NCBI GenBank assembly: GCA_037953745.1 | Contig: JBAKBP010000701.1 | Span: 1-64,000, forward strand | From: Lithodes maja | Lineage: Eukaryota; Arthropoda; Malacostraca; Decapoda; Lithodidae | DNA: 64,000 nt | Reading direction: 5' to 3' | Shown: piece after piece, positions 32,338 to 42,534 of the stretch | How positions within the stretch are numbered: the first letter of the stretch is position 1 | Layout: each line of letters begins with the position of its first letter | The notes under the pieces: model-generated | What the model was told of the DNA's origin: nothing | Databases searched by the model: none | The model's input: only the letters and a program-made list of their open reading frames with translations | Program-made: the position numbers and the translations under genes

Positions 32338-32479
32338 CATTGAACCAAGAAAGTCTTAACCCGACCCTCTTGAAGGACGGTAAAGCTCCAGGTTGCTCCG
32401 ACATTGTCGCTGAGATGATAAAAGCCTCAGGGGAGATTGGTGTAAACTTAGTCACTGAGTTGATAAACACCATTATTAA
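32338..32479 (+). pseudogene. RTE-like LINE with PHD finger, 5' segment before the piggyBac insert
   Basis: Reads LLKDGKAPGCSDIVAEMIKA then VTELINTII, the linker and first finger motif of an RTE-type RT. The frame runs directly into the piggyBac insertion at TTAA and resumes without loss at 34485 with KDEKIPEDWLKS. The endonuclease is absent: 5' truncation or loss to the neighbouring TIR element. Confidence 0.8.
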
Positions 32480-34480
32480 CCCTTCGACCCCGGTGGTACA
32501 CGTGTGTACCATTTTTTTTTGGCCCGAGGAACCCGGGTGGTACACCACTGTACCATTGCTTGCGTGAGTGCTTTTCGAATGGCGCGCGTAAAAATTTCGC
32601 TCCGTGGTCACCAGGCGTCGCTAGGCGACGCCACCAGACAGCATGTACGCCACCAAAACAGTCTCTACCCTGCCGCCAACATGGATACTAGCCCAAAAAG
32701 TTATTCCCTTGTGTCCGATTCTACGCTCCCTTCGACGCCTGCCCATGTTCGTCGCGCCCTAACGCAAAGGCACGTACAAGATGCGTTGACTCCCGGAGGT
32801 ATTGAGATAGCTTTGAGGAGTTATGAACGTGGTGAAGGCCAAAATAGTGTTGATGAGTTGGGTAGTGATAGCTCCGAGTCTTATCAGTCTCACTATAGTG
32901 AAGATTTTGACGATCTAGACGAAATCCATGAAAGATACGCCTTTTTTAGTGGATTTGACCATGACGATGAAAGTGATGATAGTGAGGCTGAGCGGGAGGC
33001 TGAGGTTGACCCGCCATTGTCTTCCTTATCTACCCACGCCACCCAAGTTGCCCCAGGCTCCCGCCATTCTTCCCCACCACCACCAGCACTCCCTAGGGTT
33101 GAGGACCCCCCACTTTCGGCCTATTTACCCACTCCTTCCCCACCTCGCCGACCTACACGCCGCCCACGCATCATTCGTTCCCCGCGAGATTATGAGGGGG
33201 GCTCTGAAGAAGAAGGGCACCTCACAGATGACTCTGGCCATGATTACCTGGGTCCACCGTCAGGGCAAGATGACGGCTCTGACGACAACGACGATGACGA
33301 CGACTTTATGGACATCGACGACCCTCAACCCAGACGCTTTGCCCAGGGCCGTCGTGCTCCTGGCCGCCCTGGCCGCCGGGCTGGCCGCCGGGCTGGGCCT
33401 GGGCGCCGTCGCGCTCCTGGCCGCCCTAGGGTGCGCGCCGCCAAAGTTCGTGGGCGTGCTGCCCCCGCTCTAGCTCCACAGAGGGCAGTGGCACAACCTG
33501 GGCGCCCCGTTCAGGACCGCCTGCAGTGTGCACAGTATCTAAATGTGCACAAGCTCTGTTACCTGCCTCTGGAACGAGATGGAGTCACCATTAGCAGAAG
33601 GCGGTGCCATGTCTGCTGGAACAGCCAGGTGAGGCCGAGGAAGCACAAAAAGACCACCATGCAGTGTGTGGAGTGCCAGGTGTCACTATGTACTATACCG
33701 TGCTTTGCTGAATACCACAGCAAGCAGGAGTACTAACTAATAATCATAGTGAAAGTACCAAAGACTGACAATATGTATGTATATAGGCAACAAGTGGAAA
33801 TAAAACAATGTACAGGTGTATTGTGATAAAAAAATCATGTATTATGAAAACATATATAAATAAGTGAAAAAAGACACAATAAATTGTATATAAAACGTTT
33901 ACAAAGCATATAACTAAGTGAAAGTGACACATGACATAATATTAGATGGCCAAAGTATAATAAACACCTGTGATAACGAATAATCAGTGCCTAATATAAC
34001 AATAACCTACCTCAATTACTCATAAAAACTACGGTATCGAGTGAAAATGTGAAATATTTGTTACAATCATAGCCTAATAAACATATTTTATATAATTGGA
34101 CTCCAAATAACTATAATAACATCACTATCAATACATAAAATCGCCTCCGGGAGGTAAAAGGTTTTGCGCGACGAGTGGCTAAGAAAACAGTAGGTTAGCC
34201 GAGCCGGGGCCTGGGCAAAGGCGACGCATCCGAACGCGGGATGATTTTCACGCATAAAAATCACTCCACTTCCCGCGCTCACCATTATGCAATCACTTGG
34301 GCTAGAGACCTCTACTCAACGGCATTCTACACATGAAGGTTTGTGCTACATTTTTCTGTTTTTTTTATAACTTTGTGTAATGTATTTCAGGAGTAACATG
34401 TGAATCAACAGGGACCAAAATTCCTGAAAACCCCCGGACACACAGTACAGTCACGATATTCCCTAGCCGGGGTCGGAGGG
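32480..34480 (+). mobile_element. piggyBac-like element, copy 1 (2001 bp), lacking the catalytic domain
   Basis: Flanked by TTAA at 32476-32479 and 34481-34484. The left end is CCCTTCGACCCCGG and the right end, read inward, CCCTCCGACCCCGGCTAGGG, so the inverted repeats are about 14 bp with one mismatch. It carries one long ORF (32579-33736) and a long AT-rich 3' part. It is inserted in an RTE-like LINE whose frame is restored by precise TTAA excision. Copy 2 is at 53104-55585. Confidence 0.9.
32579..33736 (+). CDS. piggyBac-derived protein: acidic N-terminus, AT-hook-like, C-terminal zinc finger; no DDD core
   Basis: 385 codons from an ATG at 32579 that opens MARVKISLRGHQ; the same start is kept in the second copy. 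Residues 85-140 are Asp/Glu/Ser-rich. Residues about 265-310 are Arg/Gly/Pro-rich with GRP cores (RRAPGRPGRR, RAPGRPRVRA) like AT-hooks. The last 45 residues are a cysteine-rich domain with CHVC, CVEC and CTIPC followed by His, the DNA-binding C-terminal domain of piggyBac transposases. The roughly 400-residue RNase H-like catalytic core with its three Asp is absent, so this protein cannot cut DNA by the known mechanism but could still bind element ends. A 105-residue segment present in copy 2 is cleanly missing near residue 205. Confidence 0.85.
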   Translation: MARVKISLRGHQASLGDATRQHVRHQNSLYPAANMDTSPKSYSLVSDSTLPSTPAHVRRALTQRHVQDALTPGGIEIALRSYERGEGQNSVDELGSDSSESYQSHYSEDFDDLDEIHERYAFFSGFDHDDESDDSEAEREAEVDPPLSSLSTHATQVAPGSRHSSPPPPALPRVEDPPLSAYLPTPSPPRRPTRRPRIIRSPRDYEGGSEEEGHLTDDSGHDYLGPPSGQDDGSDDNDDDDDFMDIDDPQPRRFAQGRRAPGRPGRRAGRRAGPGRRRAPGRPRVRAAKVRGRAAPALAPQRAVAQPGRPVQDRLQCAQYLNVHKLCYLPLERDGVTISRRRCHVCWNSQVRPRKHKKTTMQCVECQVSLCTIPCFAEYHSKQEY

Positions 34481-34484
34481 TTAA

Positions 34485-36052
34485 AGATGAGAAAATCCCA
34501 GAGGATTGGCTCAAAAGTGTAATAGTAAATATATACAAAGGAAAAGGGGATGCGCTAGATAGAGGAAATTATAGGGGCCTGAAAATGCTTGACCAAATCA
34601 TGAAGGTCTGTGAGAGAGTCCTTGAGGGTTTGATCAGGCAAAGCATCTCTATTGATGATATGCAGTTTGGTTTTATGCCAGGACGTGGTACAACCGATGC
34701 TATCTTCATAGTCAGGCAGATACAGGAAAGTACTTACTAAAAGGCAGGGATCTTTACTTTGTGTTTGTGGACCTGGAGAAGGCCTTTGATAGGGTACCTA
34801 GAGATGTTGTACAGTGGGCTATGAGGAAACTTGGTGTGGAAGAGTGGCTGGTGCGTGTAATAATGAAGATGTATGAGGATTCGCGAAGTTCGGTGAGGGT
34901 GAAGGGTGTACTGAGTGATGAGTTCGCAGTCCGTGTTGGAGTCCATCAGGGTTCAGTGTTAAGCCCCCTCCTCTTTATTATGGTCTTGGAGGCGCTGTCT
35001 AGAAATTTTAGAGGCGGACTCCCGTTGGAACTGTTTTATGCAGACGATTTAGTCCTAATAGCTGACAGTATGCAGGATGCTGAGGCCAAATTCAGAGAGT
35101 GGAGAGAGGGCATGGCGAGCAAGGGTTTAAGAGTCAATATTAACAAAACCAAGGTTATGCATTGTAGTTTGAGACGAGGCAATGTGGAAAAGAGCGGTGC
35201 ATACCCATGTGCAGTGTGTGGAAAGGGAGTGGGCGTTAACTCAATTCAATGTAGCATCTGTCGATGTTGGGTACACCATGGGAGTAAGCGCTGTAGTAGA
35301 ATAAAGGGGCCCCTGCCGAAGGATAAGTCAGAAATAGAGAAATTTGAGTGCGTAGTGTGCAAAGGCGAGCTTGTGTTAAGTGATGATCCTGTGGCTGTGA
35401 ATTTTGGAAATGAGTCTTTGGAGCTGGTGAACAAGTTTTGTTACCTAGGAGATACCATCTCTGCCGGTGGTGGGGCTGAGGCTGCCACTGTTGCTAGAAT
35501 TAGGTGTGGCTGGGGGAAGTTCAGAGAATTGATGCCAATCCTGACCATGAAAAGAATGCCTCTCCCCCTGAAGGGAAAGGTGTATGCCTCATTTGTTAGA
35601 AGTGTAATGACGTATGCCTCAGAAACATGGGCCGTTAAAGTAGAGGATGTCAACAGAATGGAGCGTAATGAGATGAGAATGGTGAGATGGATGTGTGGGG
35701 CCAGGCTACAGGATAGAATAACAAATGTTGAGCTGAGGAGACGTTTAGGTATAAAGAGTATTAGCGAGGTGATGCGTACAAGTAGACTGGGATGGTATGG
35801 ACATGTGGAGAGAATGGATGAATAAAATTGGGTGAAAAAATGCAGGTCTGTGATTGTGGAGGGAGCTGCACCAAGGGGTGGACCGAGGAAGACCTGGGAT
35901 CGGACTATACGCGCCGATCTCAAATCCAAGAACTTGACAAGTGAAGCAGCCCGTAACAGGGTTGCCTGGAATGCCGCCATTAGGACAAGAGACTGAAACT
36001 GCACTTATGTGTGGAACACTCAGTCTTAAAATTTTATGTATGTTATGTATGT
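34485..36052 (+). pseudogene. RTE-like LINE reverse transcriptase with an embedded PHD-like zinc finger
   Basis: Resumes the 32338 segment: KDEKIPEDWLKSVIVNIYKG, FGFMPGRGTTDAIF, then a one-base deletion near 34729 shifts frame. From 34761 it reads FVDLEKAFDRVPRDV, GVHQGSVLSPLLF, LFYADDLVLIAD with both catalytic Asp, and NINKTKVMHC. A Cys/His domain follows at 35204-35372: CAVC, CSIC, WVHHGSKRC and CVVC, the C4HC3 layout of a PHD finger. The thumb then continues (KFCYLGDTIS) to RLGWYGHVERMDE. A CAA to TAA change at 35823 stops the ORF before the tail that the 8036-8304 copy still has. Two lesions make this copy dead. Confidence 0.85.
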
Positions 36053-36556
36053 TGTCAAAACCTCAAATTGTGAACGTTGACACATCTTTTGTGCTAATAA
36101 AGAATAATAAAGGTACAAAAATAATACTTGCATTAATATACAGACCTCCAGCTCAATCAGTGCAAACTGACCGAGAAATTTATGAACAAATCGCAGATGT
36201 AAGTAACTCACAAGATACCGTATTTTTTGGCGACTTTAATTTACCTGTGACCAAGTGGGGCGATACTCTTACTTCACACTCCGGACATGACTTGTATGCG
36301 AACTTGCAAGACGGTTCACTCTATCAATTTGTTCGATCGCCGACCCGTGGTAATAACGTTCTTGACCTTGTACAGTACTTGCAACAAAAGAAGAATTAAT
36401 AGAAAATTTGAATGTTGGCGATGAATTCAGTAACAGCGACCATCGTACAATAACTTTCACTTTATTAAAGTTTACTAGTAACGAACCAAATAGCAGCATC
36501 GAAAAAGTACCTAATTTCAAGAAAGCAAACTTTCATAAACTTAGAGCTATGTTTAA
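36053..36556 (+). pseudogene. Nested CR1-like LINE, segment 2: endonuclease C-terminal half
   Basis: Reads KPQIVNVDTSFVLIKNNKG, ALIYRPP, FFGDFNLPVTKWGD (catalytic GDFN) and, after a frame change near 36395, FSNSDHRTITFTLL (SDH box). It continues from the 31480-31684 segment. The frame ends at LRAMF where a TTAA MITE is inserted; the following segment continues KETDWSF, so the target site lies in one Phe-Lys codon pair. Confidence 0.85.
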
Positions 36557-37038
36557 CCCCTCAGACCCGGAAGGCCTCTTGAACACCCATAAAAAAGCAC
36601 ACCCGAGCTACCCGGAAGGGCTCTTGAACACCCAGTGGTTGAAAGCCTGTGAGCTTGGTGTGCGAGGCGTCGGTCCGACACATGTAAACAACAGCCGGCT
36701 GGACCGACGCCCCGCATCTCCGGCCACAAGAAGGAGTGCGTCGCTTGTTTGTGTGTGCCTGTATGTTGTTAAGTATCGAAAAGTAGTGTAAAGTGTCTGT
36801 TTTTGCCATAAAGTTATCTCCAATGAAATCATCATCACAACTGAACCAGTTGACTTAGAGAGCTCTACTTAACGCCATTCTACAGGTAAGAAACACATCT
36901 ACGCTTGGGGATGCGCAGGAATGTGGAAGCAGTCAGAATAACAAAGATACGGTAGCCTAGGTGTAGACGTTTTTCGGCCAAAACCCCCGGGTTTCGGGGA
37001 ATATATATATAAAGTAATACATAGCCGGGGCTGGAGGG
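36557..37038. mobile_element. piggyBac-type MITE family 2, copy A
   Basis: 482 bp between TTAA at 36553-36556 and 37039-37042. The left end is CCCCTCAGACCCGGAAGG; the right end, read inward, CCCTCCAGCCCCGGCTATG. The block 'agagctctacttaacgccat' and the 'aacccccgggtttcgggg' region near the right end resemble the 3' part of the piggyBac-like elements in this window, so those are the likely source of transposase or of the sequence itself. Non-coding. Confidence 0.85.
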
Positions 37039-37313
37039 TTAAAGAAACTGACTGGAGCTTTTTAATTAACAATAACGACATAAATACATCTTGGGAATTA
37101 TTCGAAACCACTTACCTAAAAGCAGTGCAGGACTGCATACCATCGAAAATACGGCGTACAGGCCATAATAATAAGCCCAAATGGTGGAATAAAGATATTT
37201 CAAACTGTCCTGCTTGCTAAAAAGTTTGCTAATGATAGATTAAAATTCTTACAAAATGACGAAGAACGGGTGAAATTTGTAGAGCTACGACGCAAAGCCA
37301 AAAAGTTAATTAA
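37039..37313 (+). pseudogene. Nested CR1-like LINE, segment 3: linker between endonuclease and RT
   Basis: Reads KETDWSFLINNNDINTSWEL, then KPKWWNKDI, and after a frame break near 37210 EERVKFVELRRKAKKLI. The WWNKDI motif is typical of the linker in CR1-like LINEs. It stops at TTAA where MITE copy B sits; segment 4 resumes KQSKKTLELHVANQ. Confidence 0.8.
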
Positions 37314-37797
37314 CCCTCCAGCCCCGGCTATGTATTATATAATTATATATTCCCCGAAACCCGGGGGTTTTGGCCGAAAAACGTCTACGCCTAGGCTACC
37401 ATATCTTTGTTATTCTGACTGCTTCCGCATTCCCGCGCATCCCCAAGCGTAGATGTGTTTCTTACCTGTAGACTGGCGCTAAGTAGAGCTCTCTAAGTCA
37501 ACTGGTTCAGTTGTGATGATGATTTCATTGGAGATAACTTTATGGCAAAAACAGCCACTTTTCACTACTTTTCGATACTTAACAACTACATACAGGCACA
37601 CACGAACAAGCGACGCACTCCTTCTTGTGGCCGGAGATGCGGGGCGTCGGTCCAGCCGGCTCTTGTTTACATGCGTCGGACCGACGCCTCGCACACCAAG
37701 CTCACAGGCTTTCAACCACTGGGCGTTCAAAAGCCCTTCCGGGTAGCTCGGGTATGCTTTTTTATGGGCGTTCAAGAGCCCTTCCGGGCCTGATGGG
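37314..37797. mobile_element. piggyBac-type MITE family 2, copy B (inverted)
   Basis: 484 bp between TTAA at 37310-37313 and 37798-37801, in the opposite orientation to copies A and C. Left end CCCTCCAGCCCCGGCTATG; right end, read inward, CCCATCAGGCCCGGAAGGG. With copy A it forms a 480-bp inverted repeat about 270 bp apart. Non-coding; frames on both strands inside it are mirror shadows of those in copy A. Confidence 0.85.
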
Positions 37798-38387
37798 TTA
37801 AGCAAAGTAAAAAGACCCTGGAGTTACATGTTGCGAATCAAAGTAAAACAAACCTGAAAGAATTCTATAGTTATATCAGAAAGAGAAAAGTAGTTACTTC
37901 AACTGTTGGACCGTTAGTCGATGAAAATGGAGAATACACCAAAGACGAAGTACAAATGAGTAATGCCCTCAATACCTTCTCTGCATCAGTTTTTACAACG
38001 GAAGACCTCAGTGATATCCCTACACCATCGCCGATTCAGATTTATAATTCAGATGTTCTAAGCAATATCACCGTTACAGAGAGAGAAGTATTGAATTGTT
38101 TAGATAAACTCAAGGTAAATAAAACGCCTGGACCTGATACAATCTCACCTAGCGTCCTAAAGGAAGCTAAGGATGAGCTCTCTAAACCACTGACATTGCT
38201 ATTCAATAAATCTTTGCAGTCTGGAACTATGCCTGACCAGTGGAAGCTAGCCAACGTAACACCGATATTAAAAAAAGGCAGCAAATCCCTACCCCGTAAC
38301 TATCATCCAATTAGCTTAACCTCAGTTGTATGTAAAATGATAGAAACACTCATAAGAGACAGACTCGTAAATCACTTAGAGGAAAAT
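37798..38387 (+). pseudogene. Nested CR1-like LINE, segment 4: RT fingers
   Basis: Reads KEFYSYIRKRKVVTSTVGPL, NKTPGPDTISPSVLKEAKDE, TPILKKGSKSLPRNYHPISL and KMIETLIRDRLVNHLEEN. These are the first RT motifs of the CR1 group. The frame is cut at 38387 by an antisense RTE-like LINE and resumes at 39901 in the duplicated target. Confidence 0.85.
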
Positions 38388-39900
38388 CTATCTATCTATC
38401 TATTGCCTGACGCCGTGATCCCCGAACGAACGAACGAACCGCCCCCATGCACCTCTGTCCCCAGTCAGTCGACGCCCCTCCCCCCAACCAGCACCACCTT
38501 CGTTCATGTACTTCCTCACTCCATCCTTCCACCTCTCATTCGGTCTACCTCTCCCTCTCTGTCCCTCCACCTCGCTCTCGTACACCCTCTTAGTCATTCT
38601 CTCGCTTTCCATACGTTCCATATGGCCGAACCATCTCAAGTTGTTCCTTTTCACACTTTCCAACACATCTACCTCCACACCACACCTCCTTCTTACTTCC
38701 TCATTAGTCTGTCTATCCCTCCATGTAACTCCGCACGCACTCCTTAAGTACCGTAATTCATTTCCACTGCTCTCACTCTTGGTCTGAGTCTCTCAACCAA
38801 CGTCCATGCTTCGCTTCCGTAAGTCAGTGTCGGGATTACCACACTATCATGCAAGGACTTCTTCACTTCCATACTGGCCACCCTATTTCTTGTTACTGCT
38901 TTTAGCGTTCCTACAACCCTCTTCCCCTGTTGTACCCTCTCCCGCACTTCTTCATCCATAGTCCCATCTTTACTCAACACACTGCCCAGATACTTAAAAG
39001 AGTTGACGATCTCCATAGCCTGACCGTTCAGCTTCACCTCACACTCTGTGACTTCACCCCTTTCGAAGACCATAACCTTGCTCTTCCCCGCATTTATCTT
39101 CAACTTTCGTTTTTCGCACACTGTTCCAAACTCATTTACCAGACCCTGCAACTCCCATTCATTATCACTCATCAGAACTGTATCATCCGCATACAGCAGT
39201 ATAGGTAGCTTCCACTCAATTCCCTCCCTTTTCAGCGATACACCAACATCCACTGCTCTTGATAGTATTTCTTTCATGACTCCATCCATATATACAGTAA
39301 ACAACCACGGGGACATCACACACCCCTGTTTCAAACCAACATTCAGGTCAAAGAACTCGCTCTGCTCACTCTCCACACGTACTGCTGCCTTTGCACCCTC
39401 ATACATGCTCTTCACTGCTTTCAGCAACTTGCCCTCTACTCCGTATATTCTAAGTACCGGTACTTTCCACAAACCTTCTCTATCCACTCTGTCATAGGCC
39501 TTCTCCAAGTCCATAAAGGCAACATACACCTTTTGTTTCTTCTCCAGATACTTCTCCACAACACAATTCAGGGTAAAAATCTGATCTACACATCCTCTTT
39601 CCTTCCTAAAACCTCCCTGCTCGTCGCCTATCCATTTCTCCGTTCTCACTCTCTCAATCACTACCCTACTGTATACCTTCCCTACTACGCTTAGAAGACA
39701 TATTCCTTGGTGGTTACCACACACTCCTCTTTCCCCTTTGCCCTTATATAGGGGGACTATTATGCCAGTCTTCCAGTCATCGGGTGCACTCCCCTTCTCC
39801 CATGCTAGTTTGCACATTTTCCATACCCATTCTATCACTATCTCACCACCATACCTCAACATTTCCCCACACACTCCATCTGTTCCTGGTGCTTTCCCCA
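38388..39900 (-). mobile_element. RTE-like LINE insertion with 14-bp target-site duplication
   Basis: Flanked by the perfect duplication acttagaggaaaat (38374-38387 and 39901-39914). The minus strand has the (TAGA)n tail, then the RTE-like ORF from LGKAPGTDGVCGEML (5' truncation point near 39900) through FRKERGC, FMDLEKAYDRV, GLKQGCVMSPW and LLYADDTVLM to the GRGRPNERW tail. Compared with the 17910-20309 copy it has a 6-bp in-frame insertion (ccggta, near 39458) and a 5-bp frameshifting insertion (ccgta, near 38750), so the ORF is broken into 38744-39943 and 38400-38678. Confidence 0.9.
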
Positions 39901-40860
39901 ACTTAGAGGAAAATAACATACAGTACTTAAAGATACTCAACACGGCTTTCGTAAAAAACGTTCCTGTTTAACAAACCTCTTAGACTTCTTCCACGATATC
40001 CTCAACCTCTACGATGAGAGTAAAGCTGTAGATATTATATACCTTGATTTTCAAAAGGCCTTTGACAAAGTTCCCCACAAACGTTTACTGCTAAAACTAA
40101 AAGCGCATGGAATACAAGACGGTGTGTTGAAATGGATAGAAAATTGGCTCAGCGACAGAAAGCAGAGAGTAGTCATAAACGGTAAGGCATCTAAATGGAC
40201 CAATGTAAGTAGCGGGGTACCCCAGGGGTTATTACTAGGACCAATTCTCTTTCTAATTTACATCAACGACATAGATGAGGGTCTCACCTGTACAATCTCA
40301 AAATTTGCTGACGATACCAAAAATTGCAAATAGCTTACTCTCAAAAGAACAAGTTGACGATATGCAACACAATCTAGATAAGTTGTCATGTTGGGCCCAA
40401 ATTTGGCAAATGAGTTTCAATGCGGATAAATGTAAAGTACTACATATCGGATACCCAAATGAGAAAGCAAAGTATTTGATGAATGGCACTCAGCCTAAGA
40501 ATGTAAACAGAGAAACCGATCTGGGAGTAACAATATCGAGTAACCTAAAACCGAGTCAACAATGTTCAGAAGTTGTTAAGAAGGCAAACAAAATAATTTG
40601 CTTTATAGGCAGGTCATTTGAGCATAAATCCAAAGACTTTATCCTAACCCTTTACAATTCCTTAGTCCGCCCTCTTCTGGAATACTGCGTTCAATCCTGG
40701 TGCCCTTATTACCAAAAAAGATATAGACAAGCTAGAACGAGTTCAACGTAGAGTTACCAAAATGATACCTAGCCTAAAGAACAAACCATACGAGGAGCAT
40801 CTTAGAGAATTAAATCTACAGTATTTCCTTTAACCCAGCGCAGATTAAGAGGCGACTTAA
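39901..40860 (+). pseudogene. Nested CR1-like LINE, segment 5: RT palm and thumb
   Basis: Reads, across several frameshifts (near 39950, 40320 and 40720): QHGFRKKRSC-like start, DIIYLDFQKAFDKVPHKRLL, WIENWLSDRKQRVVINGKAS, SGVPQGLLLGPILFLIYIND and KFADDTK with both catalytic Asp; then WAQIWQMSFNADKCKVLHIG, ETDLGVTISSNLKPSQQC and LLEYCVQSWCPYYQK. It ends RRLRGDLI at TTAA, where MITE copy C is inserted. The frameshifts show the LINE was decaying. Confidence 0.85.
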
Positions 40861-41339
40861 CCCCTCAGACCCGGAAGGGCTCTGAGAAACCCATAAAAAA
40901 CACACCCCGCGCTACCCGGTAGGGCTCTAAGACTCCGGCAGCTTGAAAGCCTGTAAGCTTGGTGTGCGAGGCGTCCGTCCGACGCATGTAAACAACAGCC
41001 GGCTGGACCGACGCCGCGCATCTCCGACCACAAGAAGTAGTGCGTCGCTTGTTCGTGTGTGCCTGTATGTTATTGTTAAGTAGCGAAAAGTAGTGTAAAG
41101 TGGCTGTTTTTGCCACAAAGTTATCTCCAATGAAATCGTCATCACAACTGAACCAGTTGACTTAGAGAGCTCTACTTAACGCCATTCTACAGGTACGAAA
41201 CACATCTACACTTGGGGATGCGCGGGAATGCGGAAGCAGTCAAAATAACAAAGATACAGTAGCCTAGGCATAGATGTTTTTCAGCCAAAACCCCCGGGTT
41301 TTGGGGAAATTATAGAATACAATAGCCGGGGCTGGAGGG
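40861..41339. mobile_element. piggyBac-type MITE family 2, copy C
   Basis: 479 bp between TTAA at 40857-40860 and 41340-41343, same orientation as copy A and highly similar. Left end CCCCTCAGACCCGGAAGGG; right end, read inward, CCCTCCAGCCCCGGCTATTG. Non-coding. Confidence 0.85.
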
Positions 41340-41620
41340 TTAATTCAAGTGTTCAAAAATCATCAAAGGCATCGACAATATGAACTGTAGTAAGAACTTC
41401 ACTATCGACCAATCTAATTACACGCAGGGAAACGGGGTGCAAAATTATTGGTAAATCTTTTAACTCGCATGAAGCTAAACATTTCTTCTTCAATCGAGTT
41501 GTCAACTTATGAAATGGGCTTCCCCGAGATGTTATAGACTGTAGCACCGTTGATTCATTTAAACTTCGCATAGACAAATATCTCGCATCAAACCCACGAC
41601 TGACTGCGTTTGTAAATTAA
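41340..41620 (+). pseudogene. Nested CR1-like LINE, segment 6: C-terminal tail
   Basis: After the MITE the LINE resumes IQVFKNHQ; with one or two frame breaks it reads CKIIGKSFNSHEAKHFFFNR, VVNLWNGLPRDVID and SFKLRIDKYL, the conserved CR1 end (F-x-NRV...WN-LP...F...LD), then stops near 41620. No obvious tail repeat follows. Confidence 0.8.
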
Positions 41621-41847
41621 TAACTTTATTTTATCCTCCCTTCAGTTACTAACCCATCTGTCCCCTACTAACTTCCTAATCCTGCCACGGACATTAGTTC
41701 CAGGGCAGTAGTTCCCTTTCCAATGTTCCTTTACCCACTCTAAACCACTGTTTGGACACTTGATCCTCAGTGTTTTGGAGGAGAAGCAGCCTAGAAGGGT
41801 CACTAGACCTGTTGTTGCTTGATTTCCTTTGTACTCCTTTGTACTCT

Positions 41848-41849
41848 CG

Positions 41850-41932
<83 letters not shown>
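41848..41932. repeat. (TC)n microsatellite, about 85 bp
   Basis: Nearly perfect TC dinucleotide tract. It creates Leu-Ser repeat frames in all readings, which are not genes. Confidence 0.95.
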
Positions 41933-41935
<3 letters not shown>

Positions 41936-42069
41936 TATGTACTGCTACTACAGTATATTAATACTGTACCACCAATTCAGCACTCTCCTAGCCAGCGACA
42001 TCAGTACCGTATATAATATAGTACAATACAGTATACTGTATAGATAGACAGTGACTTGCATTGAGTTGC

Positions 42070-42108
42070 CACCCCTTCGGGGATCACGGCGTCCGGCAAT
42101 AGATAGAT
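42070..42108 (+). repeat. Isolated 3' tail of the RTE-like LINE
   Basis: The sequence CCCCTTCGGGGATCACGGCG followed by TCCGGCAATAGATAGATAG is the extreme 3' end and (TAGA)n tail of the RTE-like family of 17910-20309, here on the plus strand and severely 5' truncated. Confidence 0.8.
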
Positions 42109-42276
42109 AGGTATTCTACTCTAACTCAGGTAATAAGGTATAAATATATAGCCAAAAGTGGTTGGTAATGTTGCTAAAAATAATTTTGTGACCAGTATAT
42201 AATATACTGTACCTTGAGAAAATTAAAATTCATATGAAGTTGAATAGATAATATTGTGAGCATTATGACTTTATCA

Positions 42277-42510
42277 CAGACACCTCGGTAGTGTTATCCA
42301 GTTGTATCGTGCACCTGGCGTCAGGCGAAAAAATACATATACTGTACTTTGTGCCAAAGATAAATATTTATCGCAGACCTCGATAGTGTTATCCACTTGT
42401 ATCCTGTACCTACTGGCAGTAGAAATAATATAATTTTATTTGACAAATTTAGTGCATACGCCTTGGTAGTGCTATCTAGTTGTATCCTGTAACTACTATC
42501 AGCTTTACTT
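42277..42510. repeat. Three diverged tandem units of about 85-95 bp
   Basis: Units near 42285, 42378 and 42460 each contain a 'cctcggtagtgttatccagt'-type block followed by 'tgtatc-tg-acct'. Divergence and indels indicate an old duplication. No coding sequence. Confidence 0.65.
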
Positions 42511-42534
42511 ACATCCGTACATTATAGACTATGT

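Noticed and set aside
32141..32611. 156-codon minus-strand frame across the TIR element and piggyBac end
   Set aside because: It spans the junction of two unrelated mobile elements and has no similarity.
41770..42047. Three overlapping Leu-Ser-repeat frames resembling signal peptides
   Set aside because: They are translations of a (TC)n microsatellite in three phases.
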